64,000 nucleotides of DNA, from positions 107,959 through 171,958 of the forward strand of contig NZ_CAMLDC010000010.1 of the NCBI RefSeq assembly GCF_946478805.1. Direction: 5' to 3'. Both the position numbers and the translations under genes were made by a program. A model generated the notes under the pieces. It was not told the DNA's origin and made no database searches. It was given only the letters and a program-made list of their open reading frames with translations. Origin of the DNA: an uncultured Fluviicola sp. (GTDB lineage Bacteria; Bacteroidota; Bacteroidia; Flavobacteriales; Crocinitomicaceae). This document shows, piece after piece, positions 41,819 through 51,069 of the stretch; positions within the stretch are counted from its first letter, which is position 1; every line of letters starts with the position of its first letter.

Positions 41819-42582
41819 TATGAATGGGTTTTATGAAATACGGTGGAACTCGCTTGCGCACTTGGCATAATTACCAGGTCATTGATACAAACATGCTTCG
41901 GTCTGGAGCAAACATAATAAACCGCATCTGCAATATCTTCTGCCAGTAAGGGGTCAAATCCCTCGTATACATTTTTAGCTGTTTGCTCATCCCCTTTGAA
42001 ACGAACCAATGAAAACTCCGTTTCCGCAGCTCCAGGAGCAATATTGGTTACCTTGATTCCATCGTGAACCAAGTCAATACGCATTGCCCGGGACAAAGCG
42101 TCAACCGCATGTTTCGTAGCACAATAAACATTTCCACCGGCATACACTTCTTTTCCTGCAATACTTGCAATATTTACAATATGCCCACCGCCGTTCTTTT
42201 TCAAAATTGGAGAAATTGCCCGCGTCACATAAAGAAGTCCTTTCACATTCGTATCGATCATCCGGTCCCAATCATCCGTATCACCTGAATCAATCGGACC
42301 ACGTCCCACAGCCAAACCTGCATTATTGATCAAGACGGACAAGTTCTTTTTTACCTCTTCAGACAAACTTTGCACAGCCCGCTTCACCTCATCCTCATTG
42401 CGCACATCAAAATTCAGAAGTTGAATATCAACTCCCTTACTTAGGAGCTCCTGTTTCAAAGATTCCAAACGCTCGATTCTCCTTCCGGTCAGCACCAGGT
42501 TCCATCCGTTATCAGCAAACAAGCGTGCTGTCGCCTCTCCAAAACCTGCAGTCGCGCCGGTAATAAAAATAGTTTTTTTCAT
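41818..42582 (-). CDS. Short-chain dehydrogenase/reductase (YdfG-like)
   Basis: A 254-residue Rossmann-fold NAD(P)-dependent oxidoreductase. The cofactor motif is ITGATAGFGEATARLF (about 6-21), with LINNAGLAVG (about 85-94), the catalytic Ser in IVNIASIAGKEV and YCATKHAV (Tyr and Lys, about 153-160), then IAPGAAETEFS. The pattern is that of YdfG-type 3-hydroxy acid/serine dehydrogenases. It is translationally coupled both upstream (4-base ATGA overlap with the membrane-protein gene) and downstream (TAATG). Confidence 0.92.
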   Translation of the reverse strand: MKKTIFITGATAGFGEATARLFADNGWNLVLTGRRIERLESLKQELLSKGVDIQLLNFDVRNEDEVKRAVQSLSEEVKKNLSVLINNAGLAVGRGPIDSGDTDDWDRMIDTNVKGLLYVTRAISPILKKNGGGHIVNIASIAGKEVYAGGNVYCATKHAVDALSRAMRIDLVHDGIKVTNIAPGAAETEFSLVRFKGDEQTAKNVYEGFDPLLAEDIADAVYYVCSRPKHVCINDLVIMPSAQASSTVFHKTHS

Positions 42583-44027
42583 AATTTAAATTTGAACGGT
42601 CTTGAACCTATAAATGCAATTAAAAACAGAGCTAAATATGCCGGCACCCGGTAGCGCACAATCGCTCCCAAAACCGGCGTTGTCCAACCTATTAAGACGA
42701 ACAAAATGACAGAAAAACTAAGTAAAAACAAAATCACATTCTTTTCTTCCGCAGTGCGATGCTTCCGATTGTACCAAAAACCAAACCCAAGGAATACGAA
42801 TAACCCAATCGTTTCCAGGAAATTGACAATCTTAAGTCGTCCTCCCGGATCCCAAAAGGTGGGTCTGAAAGTAGCATTTGTTATTGCTTCCGGAACATTT
42901 TTAACCAATTGTCCGAAATCATTATTAATAGCGGTCAGCTCAATATAACTTCCGCATTCTGTCCCGATAAAATCAATTCTCCAGGGACCATCGGACGGAT
43001 TTAGCGCAATATCATCAAATGGATAACTCATTCCGAAAGTCACTTTCTTCGCAACAATCTTCTTTTTAACCTGAAGCCCTCCATCTTTCAAAAAATTCAG
43101 ATCTGCAAATTGATCCGTTCTGAAATAATAATAACAAGAATCTGCATACGCATGAAGGCCTCCTCTTCCAACATTCATAAAATCAAACTGCATACGGGTA
43201 AGCCTATGGGTTACATTCGTCCTGAAATTGGAAAACACCGCAAAACCAATTAAAAGGGTAGCCAAGATTGTCAATGGAGCCAATATTACCCGCTTTTTAA
43301 AGACGAATTTTCCCAGTACAAAAACAGGAATACTCAAGAATAAGGCTCCCAGCACATACGGTTTGAATCCCAGCATCAACGCGAAACCCAAAATAGCTCT
43401 CCATAAACGGGATCTCGATCCAAGCTTACCAAATAATGCGTTCAGGATAAATGCAAGACCTAGAATCATCAAAGGTTCTTTCAACACTGTACTGGTCCAA
43501 AAACTTAAGGTAGGAAACAGGAATAGTGCGAACCAAAACCAGCGTTTATCATAGAAAATCCGATCCTTGAATGCCAGAAAAATTTCCCGCAATGCTATCA
43601 GGGAGAGGAAAGAGAAGAACAGGATATGAATATAGACATTTCCTCTTGAAAGGAATACGATCAAACTGTTTATACGCAACACATTGCGCGAATCATTCAT
43701 CAGATCCAGGTCACCGGCCGACCAATGATTGGTATGCTCCAGGTAATGGTGGACATCCACTTCCGAATTCAATCCGAATAAAAATTTCAGGTAATCTCCA
43801 AAAGACTGATAAGCCACACCATTAAGCGTAACGCTATCATCCATGTATTCTTCCCAATCAACGGTGATTTCTCCAATCCCGTAAATTTTGGTGTGAACGA
43901 TCATGAACAAAATCCCAAAGAGTACTTTAACGCCCCAACCAATCAATAAATTTGCGCGCGACAAACCATCTGTTTTGAACTTCCAGACAACCCAGGTTAA
44001 AACGAACAAGACTAGTGTGAATACCAT
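42579..44027 (-). CDS. Polytopic membrane protein, hypothetical
   Basis: A 482-residue protein with about 11 hydrophobic helices (for example 1-18, 28-45, 120-140, 165-190, 205-225, 230-265, and a cluster at 400-475), and a soluble loop of about 130 residues between 275 and 395. FWTSTVLKEPLMILGLAFILNALFG and the layout recall EpsG/Wzy-like polysaccharide polymerases or GT-C membrane enzymes, but no signature is decisive. First gene of an operon with the SDR and amidohydrolase genes, which it overlaps by four bases. Confidence 0.6.
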   Translation of the reverse strand: MVFTLVLFVLTWVVWKFKTDGLSRANLLIGWGVKVLFGILFMIVHTKIYGIGEITVDWEEYMDDSVTLNGVAYQSFGDYLKFLFGLNSEVDVHHYLEHTNHWSAGDLDLMNDSRNVLRINSLIVFLSRGNVYIHILFFSFLSLIALREIFLAFKDRIFYDKRWFWFALFLFPTLSFWTSTVLKEPLMILGLAFILNALFGKLGSRSRLWRAILGFALMLGFKPYVLGALFLSIPVFVLGKFVFKKRVILAPLTILATLLIGFAVFSNFRTNVTHRLTRMQFDFMNVGRGGLHAYADSCYYYFRTDQFADLNFLKDGGLQVKKKIVAKKVTFGMSYPFDDIALNPSDGPWRIDFIGTECGSYIELTAINNDFGQLVKNVPEAITNATFRPTFWDPGGRLKIVNFLETIGLFVFLGFGFWYNRKHRTAEEKNVILFLLSFSVILFVLIGWTTPVLGAIVRYRVPAYLALFLIAFIGSRPFKFKL

Positions 44028-44052
44028 GACGGCTCTAAGTTAAACACTATTC

Positions 44053-44126
44053 AATTACGAATTACGAATGCCTAATTACGAATTTTAAAAACTATTTGTA
44101 ATTCGGAATTCGGAATTCGAAATTAG
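44053..44126. repeat. Iterated AATTACGAAT / GGAATTC motifs upstream of purL
   Basis: Several copies of AATTACGAAT on the left and of AATTCGGAATTC on the right form imperfect inverted arms around TTTTAAAAACTA. The same vocabulary (AATTCGTAATTCG) occurs at 22530-22575, suggesting a dispersed low-complexity element. Confidence 0.55.
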
Positions 44127-44138
44127 AGAAGGAATGAT

Positions 44139-44146
44139 TACTTTTG
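44139..44146 (+). promoter_or_regulatory. -7 promoter element TACTTTTG of purL
   Basis: Exact TAnnTTTG match 18 bases before the ATG at 44165; a TTC sits at the -33 position with 20-base spacing. Confidence 0.55.
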
Positions 44147-44164
44147 CAACAAAGTTATAACAAA

Positions 44165-46402
44165 ATGAGTACTTCCATCAAACAAGAAGCTACCCTTGAG
44201 CAAGCAGTTGAACTAGGTTTGCGGGCAGATGAATTTGAAATGATCAAAGGAATCCTTGGTCGCACGCCAAATTTCACTGAAACTGCAGTTTATTCTGTCA
44301 TGTGGTCTGAGCACTGTTCTTATAAAAACTCCATTTATTGGTTAAAGCAATTGCCAAAAGATGGTCCGCACATGTTGGTAAAAGCAGGTGAAGAAAATGC
44401 CGGATTAGTAGATTTAGGAGGTGGTATCGGTTGTGTTTTCAAAATCGAATCTCACAATCACCCCTCTGCATTGGAACCTTATCAGGGTGCTGCAACAGGA
44501 GTTGGTGGAATCAATCGTGACATTTTCACAATGGGAGCTCGCCCGGTTGCACAATTGAATTCATTGCGTTTCGGGGATATCGAAGAAGCCCGTACAAAAT
44601 GGTTGGTGAAAGGCGTTGTAAAAGGAATCGGCGATTATGGAAATGCATTTGGTATTCCAATTGTCGGTGGTGAAGTATTCTTTGACAAATCTTACAATCA
44701 GAATCCATTGGTAAATGCATTCTCTGCCGGAATTATAGACACAAAAAAAGTAATCTCTGCGAAAGCGAAAGGACCAGGAAATCCGGTTTATATCGTGGGT
44801 TCTTCTACCGGTAAGGATGGAATCGCAGGAGCTGCATTTGCATCAAAAGATATTACAGAAGAATCTGCTCAGGATTTGCCATCTGTACAAGTTGGTGATC
44901 CATTCATGGAGAAATTGCTTTTAGAAGCTACCATGGAGTTGGCAAATACAGATGCAATTGTCGGAATGCAGGATATGGGAGCTGCAGGAATTACCTGTTC
45001 AACATGTGAAATGAGTGCCGGCGGTGGTGTCGGAATGGAAATCCACCTGGATCGCGTTCCTACCCGCCAGGAAAATATGTTACCTTATGAAATCCTTCTT
45101 TCCGAATCCCAGGAACGTATGTTGGTGGTGATCCAAAAAGGAAAAGAGGAGGTCGTAAAACGCATTTTCGACAAATGGGATTTACATGCTGAAGAAATCG
45201 GAACGGTAACGGATGATGGAAGAGTTCGCTATTATATGAATGGTGAATTGGTTGGGGATGTTCCTGCTGAATCTTTGGTTCTTGGAGGTGGCGCACCACA
45301 ATATCAACGTGAATATTCCGAACCGGCTTATTACCAGGAATACAAGAAATTCAATATCGACTCTGTTGAACAACCGGATAACTTGAAAGAAATCGGGTTC
45401 TTCTTGTTGGGTCAACCGAATATTGCTTCAAAACGTTGGGTCTACGAACAGTACGACTCCATGGTTGGAACAAAGACAATGACCACCAACCGTCCGACGG
45501 ATGCAGGAATTGTAAACCTAAAAGGAACTGAAAAAGCATTGGCAATGACCGTGGATTGTAATTCACGTTATGTAAATGCCGACCCTGAAATCGGGACTGC
45601 AATTGCAGTTTCCGAAGCAGCCCGCAATATTGTTGTTTCGGGCGGTATTCCGAGTGCCATCACGAACTGTTTGAACTTTGGAAATCCATACAACCCGGAA
45701 TCTTACTGGCAATTTGTCGGTGCGATCAAAGGAATGTCAAAAGCATGCCTGAAGTTTGAAACGCCGGTAACCGGTGGAAACGTTTCCTTCTACAACCAAA
45801 GTAATATCGGAGGAAAAGAGATCCCTGTTTTCCCTACTCCGACAATCGGAATGATCGGTGTAGTAGAAGACAAATCAAAAATCATGTCTTTGGATTTCAA
45901 ACAAAAAGGCGATCTGATCTTCATCCTTGGAGATTGTGTAAATGACATCTCATCTTCAGAATACTTAGCAAAGTATCATAAAATAGAGGCTTCTCCCGCT
46001 CCACATTTCGACTTGGAAAAAGAGTATGTCTTGCAGGAAGCTGTGAAAGGGTTGATCTGTCAGGAATTGGTCAACGCTGCTCACGACTGCGCTGATGGCG
46101 GATTATTCGTCTCACTAGTGGAAATGTCCATGCCACGTGGACTTGGATTCGATATTGTTACTGATTCCGAGGTTCGCGAAGATGCTTTCTTGTTCGGAGA
46201 AGCTCAAAGCCGTGTAGTTGTGACCGTTTCAGAAGAAACGGAAGAAGATTTCATTGAATTCATGATGGGAAGCGGTGTAAACTATACACTTCTTGGTCAT
46301 GTCACAAAAGGAAAAATGATGGTTGACGATGAGCATTTCGGATTCATCTCTGAAGCAAAAGAGATTTTTGATAATGCACTCGGAAACTTGATTGAAGGAT
46401 AA
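44165..46402 (+). CDS. purL: Phosphoribosylformylglycinamidine synthase subunit PurL
   Basis: A 745-residue small-type PurL, which converts formylglycinamide ribotide to the amidine in purine synthesis with ATP and ammonia from PurQ. Visible: SEHCSYKNS with the catalytic His (about 46-54), the ATP site HNHPSALEPYQGAATGVGGINRDIFTMGARP, the first AIRS repeat, and the second repeat with GGNVSFYNQS and HDCADGGLFVSLVEM. Length agrees with bacterial PurL without the fused glutaminase. The ATG at 44165 is preferred to a TTG seven codons upstream, since the -7 element at 44139-44146 would put the transcript start after that TTG. Confidence 0.97.
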   Translation: MSTSIKQEATLEQAVELGLRADEFEMIKGILGRTPNFTETAVYSVMWSEHCSYKNSIYWLKQLPKDGPHMLVKAGEENAGLVDLGGGIGCVFKIESHNHPSALEPYQGAATGVGGINRDIFTMGARPVAQLNSLRFGDIEEARTKWLVKGVVKGIGDYGNAFGIPIVGGEVFFDKSYNQNPLVNAFSAGIIDTKKVISAKAKGPGNPVYIVGSSTGKDGIAGAAFASKDITEESAQDLPSVQVGDPFMEKLLLEATMELANTDAIVGMQDMGAAGITCSTCEMSAGGGVGMEIHLDRVPTRQENMLPYEILLSESQERMLVVIQKGKEEVVKRIFDKWDLHAEEIGTVTDDGRVRYYMNGELVGDVPAESLVLGGGAPQYQREYSEPAYYQEYKKFNIDSVEQPDNLKEIGFFLLGQPNIASKRWVYEQYDSMVGTKTMTTNRPTDAGIVNLKGTEKALAMTVDCNSRYVNADPEIGTAIAVSEAARNIVVSGGIPSAITNCLNFGNPYNPESYWQFVGAIKGMSKACLKFETPVTGGNVSFYNQSNIGGKEIPVFPTPTIGMIGVVEDKSKIMSLDFKQKGDLIFILGDCVNDISSSEYLAKYHKIEASPAPHFDLEKEYVLQEAVKGLICQELVNAAHDCADGGLFVSLVEMSMPRGLGFDIVTDSEVREDAFLFGEAQSRVVVTVSEETEEDFIEFMMGSGVNYTLLGHVTKGKMMVDDEHFGFISEAKEIFDNALGNLIEG

Positions 46403-46429
46403 TATAAAGACTATTAGACTTAAGACTAG

Positions 46430-46465
46430 AGACTCAAGACAAAGACACAAATCTGTCTTGAGTCT
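46430..46465 (+). terminator. Terminator hairpin between purL and rsmG
   Basis: Perfect 12-bp stem AGACTCAAGACA / TGTCTTGAGTCT followed by TTTT, 27 bases after the purL stop. An outer AAAGACTAT...ATAGTCTTT pairing may extend it. Confidence 0.8.
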
Positions 46466-46494
46466 TTTGTCTATAGTCTTTAATCGGGATTGAA

Positions 46495-47127
46495 ATGAGC
46501 GCAGAGCTAATATCAAAGCATTTTCCAAATTTGACAGCGGTTCAGAAGAAACAATTTGAACGATTGCAGGAGTTGTATTTGTTTTGGAATGCCCAAATCA
46601 ACGTCATTTCCAGAAAGGATACGGAAGAGTTTTACGAACGCCATGTACTTCATTCATTGGGAATTGCAAAAATCATGGAATTCACACCCGGATCATCTGT
46701 TTTGGACATTGGAACCGGTGGTGGCTTTCCGGGAATTCCACTGGCAATTTTATTTCCTGAAGTTCAATTTCACCTGGTGGATTCCATCGGAAAGAAAATT
46801 AAAGTGGTCAATGAGGTTTCGCAGGCCCTCAACTTGAAAAACGTTCGCGGCACACATGCACGGGCGGAAGAAATCAAAGAGCAATTTGATTTCATCGTAA
46901 GCAGAGCTGTAACAGCAATGCCTGCTTTCCTTCCCTGGACTAAAGGGAAGTTTCTCAAGGAAAATAAGAATCCGCTGCCAAACGGAATTTTATATCTCAA
47001 AGGCGGTGATTTGAAAGAAGAAATGGCCCCCGTGAAACAACAGGTCAGCATTCATTCGCTACAAAAAATCTTTTCCGGTGAATTCTTTGAAACGAAAGCA
47101 GTGGTTTACGTGAATATGACCAAATAA
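46495..47127 (+). CDS. rsmG: 16S rRNA (guanine(527)-N(7))-methyltransferase RsmG
   Basis: A 210-residue methyltransferase that methylates G527 of 16S rRNA; loss gives low-level streptomycin resistance in other bacteria. The family core is present: QLYLFWNAQINVISRKD-like region (about 22-45), ERHVLHSLGIAK, SAM motif LDIGTGGGFPGIPLAILFPE (about 69-88), LVDSIGKKIKVVNEV and FDFIVSRAVTAMPAFLPW. Length is normal. It is separated from purL by a terminator and therefore probably has its own promoter. Confidence 0.95.
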   Translation: MSAELISKHFPNLTAVQKKQFERLQELYLFWNAQINVISRKDTEEFYERHVLHSLGIAKIMEFTPGSSVLDIGTGGGFPGIPLAILFPEVQFHLVDSIGKKIKVVNEVSQALNLKNVRGTHARAEEIKEQFDFIVSRAVTAMPAFLPWTKGKFLKENKNPLPNGILYLKGGDLKEEMAPVKQQVSIHSLQKIFSGEFFETKAVVYVNMTK

Positions 47128-47296
47128 AATCGCACTTTTACAACTACCTATTCTTCAATCCATTATACTTAACATTCTCTTAAATATTCGTTGAAACCTG
47201 TATAATGTTCGACGAAAGTGGTTATTTACACATTTAATTAAATTGTTGTATTCTTAACTATTTGTTCTTTGTATATTGTTCCAAATCTCTTTGATT

Positions 47297-47917
47297 ATGA
47301 AGGCTTTATACTTACTACTATGCCTATCTTTAGGCTTATCCTCTATTACTTTTGCCCAGAACTACTCAACCATCGCATCCAATAGAATCATTCAAAAACA
47401 TCATCTTCCGGAACGGATTTCAAAAATTGCTCAGATTGATCCGGTAAGGCTCCAGGTTCTGTGGAATTATTTCACAACAAGTTTTACCTTCTCGAGTTCT
47501 GAGACAGGAATTTCAGTGGAAGAACTTCTGAATATCCAGCATTTTGACATTACTGAATACGAGCATCTGAGACAGGACAATCAGCAGGTTCAATTCGTAT
47601 ACAGAGGAAGTATCCAGATTACACTTAAGTCAGGTTCGGAGTTGAGCAGCTTGCTTCAGGGTTACAACCTGAATTCGTTGATCAATGAACTTCCCGAAAG
47701 ACCTTTTCCAGTCTGGACGAGCAACAACTTTACGAACTCAGACTTTGAGGGCTACAAGGCGCAAGTTTGGGATTGGGCAAGGGATTACCCTTCAGCTTAT
47801 CTCCAGCTGACATCCGATACCGGTCGAATGCACATCCATTTTGATGACTGGAAAAATCTGGAAGATGTAAGACGCACCCAGATTTTGAATGAACTTACTT
47901 ATTTAATTATCGATTAA
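47297..47917 (+). CDS. Secreted hypothetical protein
   Basis: A 206-residue product from the ATG at 47297, chosen because the signal peptide MKALYLLLCLSLGLSSITFAQ starts there. The mature part is mixed alpha/beta with IAQIDPVRLQVLWNYFTTSF, VEELLNIQHFDITEYEHLR and a late FEGYKAQVWDWARDYPSAYLQL. No Cys, no sorting domain, no recognised family. It precedes the T9SS cargo gene by 10 bases and is probably cotranscribed, so it may be a periplasmic partner, which is inference. Confidence 0.6.
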   Translation: MKALYLLLCLSLGLSSITFAQNYSTIASNRIIQKHHLPERISKIAQIDPVRLQVLWNYFTTSFTFSSSETGISVEELLNIQHFDITEYEHLRQDNQQVQFVYRGSIQITLKSGSELSSLLQGYNLNSLINELPERPFPVWTSNNFTNSDFEGYKAQVWDWARDYPSAYLQLTSDTGRMHIHFDDWKNLEDVRRTQILNELTYLIID

Positions 47918-47927
47918 ATTGATCCAT

Positions 47928-49802
47928 ATGAAAATCTCTTACTTATTTCTACTCGTTTCAATGATTGTTTTAGGGTCGACAAATGCCTGGACCCAGTGTT
48001 CTGGAGGAAGCAGTTTTTCCAGCGTGGCTGCGCCAACCGGGGCTACTGCTACCACCATCAGTTCCTGTAACTGGGCTGGTGATTACAATACCATAACAAG
48101 CGTTGTTGCAGGAAGCACTTATACACTTGCTGTTTCTCCATCGGCATGTATCACGATTCACAGTGGATCACCGACGGGTCCTGTGGTTGCTTTCGGAACA
48201 TCATCCGTTCCGTTTACCGCCGCAACTTCGGGAACTTACTACATGACCTTAAATGCAAACTGTACCGGTTGCGGTACGGGGACGACCTGCTTGACAACCA
48301 CCATTACTTGTACCTCTTGCAGTACCGGCCCGTGCGCGAGCTCCTCACCGATTTCAGGTTGTGGACAAGCATTTACACTTACTACAACCGGAGCATCTTC
48401 TTTTGTTTCTACACTTTGCGCAACATCAACTCCAGGCTTGGAACAGATATACAGTTATACAGCCACATCAACCGGAAACTATTCATTTGACGTAACATCT
48501 GTTACAGGTGGTGGTTATGCCATCGGATGGAAAACAGGAGGGTGTTCGGCAACAGGATGGAATTGCGCCGGAACAGCCACTGTACCCGGTTCTGTTGGAT
48601 CAATTGCCCTGACAGCCGGAACAACATATTATTTCATAATGGATGCTACATCCACTGCTGCTTCCGGAATTACATTCTCCCTGACCTGTCCAGCCGGAGG
48701 ACCAACTACGGCAGGAGATTGTGCCGTGGCAGCAAATGTTTGTTCGAATGCTTCCTTTTCAATTGACCCAAATGGGTATGGGGCAATCAATGAGATTTGT
48801 ATTGCAGGAACGTGTGCTGCGAATCCGGACGTGAATGTTTCAGGGACAAATTCGGGTTGTCTACTTTCCGAGGAATTAAACAGTACCTGGATGATTGTTA
48901 ACGTATTAACAGGAGGAAGCCTTACATTTAGTCTTGGAACTCCGAATTCCGGAACGTTCAATTGTCTGGATTGGGCAATGTGGGCGTACAGTCCAACTAC
49001 CTGTTCAGCTATCCAGGCTGGAACCCAGGCTCCTGTTCGTTGCAATTACAACGGTTCATGTGAGCAATTCACAGGTATTGCCAGTGCGCTCCCAAGTGGA
49101 GCCACGTCCATGACGAATTGGGAAGCACCGATTACTGTAGGATCTTATACTCAATACCTGATCTGTTTATCCAACTATTCATCAGCAGTCACAACAGTTC
49201 CCTTATCTTTCGGTGGTACAGCAGTTGTCAGTTGCTCTCCACTTGGCATGGAAACCATTCAATTGACCGGTAAAAACGAATCCGGTTACAATAGTTTGGA
49301 ATGGATCAGTTCCGCTGAATACAATGCGGTCAAATACTCTATAGAACGAAGTGAAAATGGCAGCGATTTTTCCGAAATAGCCTCTGTTAATGCACATGGA
49401 ATGAGTTTGGAAGCTCTAAGCTACCGATTTGAGGATTTACAACCGCTTTTCCAGGATATGGGTTATTACCGCGTGAGATTGACCCGGGAGAACGGAACCG
49501 CAATAACATCCAATTCCATTGCCGTTGAACAAGAATTCATCCATGATCTGGAAATTGTAAAAGCGTATCCAAACCCTGCAACCGACAATCTCCACGTTAT
49601 TTTGGCTTCAAAAATGGAAGCGTCTTACCAATTGACACTTTCCAGCCTGAACGGAACAAAGGTTTTCGATAGCAGTCAATCCGTTCAAAAAGGTGTAACC
49701 TATACTTCCATTGATGTAAGTCAGATCCAAAACGGGTTTTATTTACTGGAAATCACTTTGGATGGAAAGAGTATCTCGACACATAAGATCATGATTGAAT
49801 AG
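47928..49802 (+). CDS. Secreted Cys/Ser/Thr-rich protein with T9SS type-A tail
   Basis: A 624-residue protein from the ATG at 47928. Signal peptide about 1-22 (ending TNAWT). The main body (about 25-430) is a Gly/Ser/Thr-rich beta sequence with many Cys, comprising blocks such as GTYYMTLNANCTGCGTGTTCL, STGNYSFDVTSVTGGGYAIGW and a later domain CAVAANVCSNASFSIDPNGYGAINE; these resemble PPC-like and other surface beta-sandwich domains. A linker domain with LEWISSAEYNAVKYSIERSENGSDF (about 455-475) precedes the type-A T9SS tail starting KAYPNPATDNLHVIL. Expected at the cell surface or outside. Function unknown. Confidence 0.85.
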   Translation: MKISYLFLLVSMIVLGSTNAWTQCSGGSSFSSVAAPTGATATTISSCNWAGDYNTITSVVAGSTYTLAVSPSACITIHSGSPTGPVVAFGTSSVPFTAATSGTYYMTLNANCTGCGTGTTCLTTTITCTSCSTGPCASSSPISGCGQAFTLTTTGASSFVSTLCATSTPGLEQIYSYTATSTGNYSFDVTSVTGGGYAIGWKTGGCSATGWNCAGTATVPGSVGSIALTAGTTYYFIMDATSTAASGITFSLTCPAGGPTTAGDCAVAANVCSNASFSIDPNGYGAINEICIAGTCAANPDVNVSGTNSGCLLSEELNSTWMIVNVLTGGSLTFSLGTPNSGTFNCLDWAMWAYSPTTCSAIQAGTQAPVRCNYNGSCEQFTGIASALPSGATSMTNWEAPITVGSYTQYLICLSNYSSAVTTVPLSFGGTAVVSCSPLGMETIQLTGKNESGYNSLEWISSAEYNAVKYSIERSENGSDFSEIASVNAHGMSLEALSYRFEDLQPLFQDMGYYRVRLTRENGTAITSNSIAVEQEFIHDLEIVKAYPNPATDNLHVILASKMEASYQLTLSSLNGTKVFDSSQSVQKGVTYTSIDVSQIQNGFYLLEITLDGKSISTHKIMIE

Positions 49803-49864
49803 CAGATTTTGTGTATTTTCCTTTGTTCATCAATCTAATCGGAATCCGAAATTAAAATCTTTGG

Positions 49865-49872
49865 TATATTCG
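49865..49872 (+). promoter_or_regulatory. -7-like element TATATTCG before the DUF1801 gene
   Basis: Seven bases before the ATG at 49880, within an 18-base block (49860-49877) identical to 7479-7496. A very short leader is predicted. Confidence 0.4.
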
Positions 49873-49879
49873 AAATTAA

Positions 49880-50338
49880 ATGAGAACAGAAGGAACAAGC
49901 CCGGAACAAGTAATTGCAAATTGCCCGGAGGAACGGCAGGAAGCAATGATTAAACTGAGAAAAACAATCTTGGACAATCTCCCCGGGGGATTCATGGAAT
50001 GTATTAACAATGGAATGATCGGATATGTCGTTCCCCATTCTTTGTATCCACCGGGTTATCATTGCGACCCTAAATTACCCCTTCCATTCCTAAGTTTTGC
50101 TTCTCAAAAGAATTTCATCGCATTCTATCATATGGGAATTTATGGTAATAAGGAACTACTCGAATGGTTTGTAAATGAATTTCAAAAAATCAGCAAAACC
50201 AAACCGGATATGGGTAAAAGTTGTGTAAGATTTAAAAAGCCAGATCAGATTCCTTTCGAATTAATCGGTAAATTAGTAAGTAAGATCAGTCCGCAAGAAT
50301 GGATTGCTTGTTATGAAAAAGTATTAAATCGTAAATGA
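49880..50338 (+). CDS. DUF1801 domain-containing protein, second copy
   Basis: A 152-residue cytosolic protein of the DUF1801 fold: VIANCPEERQEAMIKLRKTILDNLPGGFMECINNGMIGYVVP at the N-terminal side, then PLPFLSFASQKNFIAFYHMGIYG, and a C-terminal DMGKSCVRFKKPDQIPFELIGKLV. These blocks are the family core. Function is unknown. It is only distantly similar to the DUF1801 protein at 1736-2107. One base separates its stop from the next ATG, implying coupling with the LURP-one-like gene. Confidence 0.85.
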   Translation: MRTEGTSPEQVIANCPEERQEAMIKLRKTILDNLPGGFMECINNGMIGYVVPHSLYPPGYHCDPKLPLPFLSFASQKNFIAFYHMGIYGNKELLEWFVNEFQKISKTKPDMGKSCVRFKKPDQIPFELIGKLVSKISPQEWIACYEKVLNRK

Positions 50339-50339
50339 T

Positions 50340-50990
50340 ATGAGTGAAATATTGGATAACACGAGCTTTTTTGCTCAAAAGAATGTGGATCTTCGAAACC
50401 TGAATTATCCATTGAAATTTACATTCAAGATAGGAACCATGGCGAATGATTTTGTGATTGAGGATTCGAACTCCGCAACATTGGCTTACGTGCGCGAAAA
50501 GATGTTCAAGTTTATCGATGAAATCCAGGTTTTTACAGATACAAGTAAGAAAAACCTCGAGTTCACGATCAAAGCAAACAAATGGATCGACTTCTCGGCA
50601 ACCTATGTTTTCACGGACAAAAACGGGATAGAGAAAGGTCGTGTTGCACGCAAAGGGTGGGCTTCCATTTGGAGAGCACGCTACGATGTTTACGATCAGA
50701 ACGAGCATTTGGCTTTCCATATTATGGAGGAAAATGCCTGGACCAAAGTATTTGACAGCTTATTGAGTGATATTCCTGTCTTGGGATTATTCAGTGGATA
50801 TCTATTCAATCCGAAATACATTGTCGGGAGACCGGACGGATCCAAAGTGATGCGATTAAAGAAAAACGCTTCGATGTTCGGGAGAAAATTCTCCCTCGAA
50901 AAAATCGGATCGACGCACAATACTTCAGAAGATGAATGCATCGTGTTGTCATTGATGATGATGATCTTATTGGAAAGAAGAAGAGGGTAA
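50340..50990 (+). CDS. LURP-one/Tubby-like scramblase-fold protein
   Basis: A 216-residue protein whose strand pattern fits the LURP-one-related/phospholipid-scramblase-like barrel: an N-terminal PLKFTFKIGTMANDFVIEDSNSATLAYVREKMF, then FTIKANKWIDFSATYVFTDKNG, GWASIWRARYDVYDQNEHLAFHIMEENAW, and a hydrophobic central hairpin DIPVLGLFSGYLFNPKYIV. No signal peptide; a short hydrophobic helix near the C-terminus (CIVLSLMMMILL) matches the buried helix of that fold. Role unknown; membrane or lipid association is plausible. Confidence 0.65.
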   Translation: MSEILDNTSFFAQKNVDLRNLNYPLKFTFKIGTMANDFVIEDSNSATLAYVREKMFKFIDEIQVFTDTSKKNLEFTIKANKWIDFSATYVFTDKNGIEKGRVARKGWASIWRARYDVYDQNEHLAFHIMEENAWTKVFDSLLSDIPVLGLFSGYLFNPKYIVGRPDGSKVMRLKKNASMFGRKFSLEKIGSTHNTSEDECIVLSLMMMILLERRRG

Positions 50991-51069
50991 TTCTGAATCT
51001 GAAATCGATTCAAAAAGGATGTAACTTTTTGTGGTCAATAAGCTTATTCATTTTTTTAAACTTGCTGAA

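Noticed and set aside
46430..46465. Purine riboswitch or attenuator between purL and rsmG
   Set aside because: The hairpin lies after purL and is followed by a T tract, fitting a simple terminator; no aptamer-like conserved bases were recognised.
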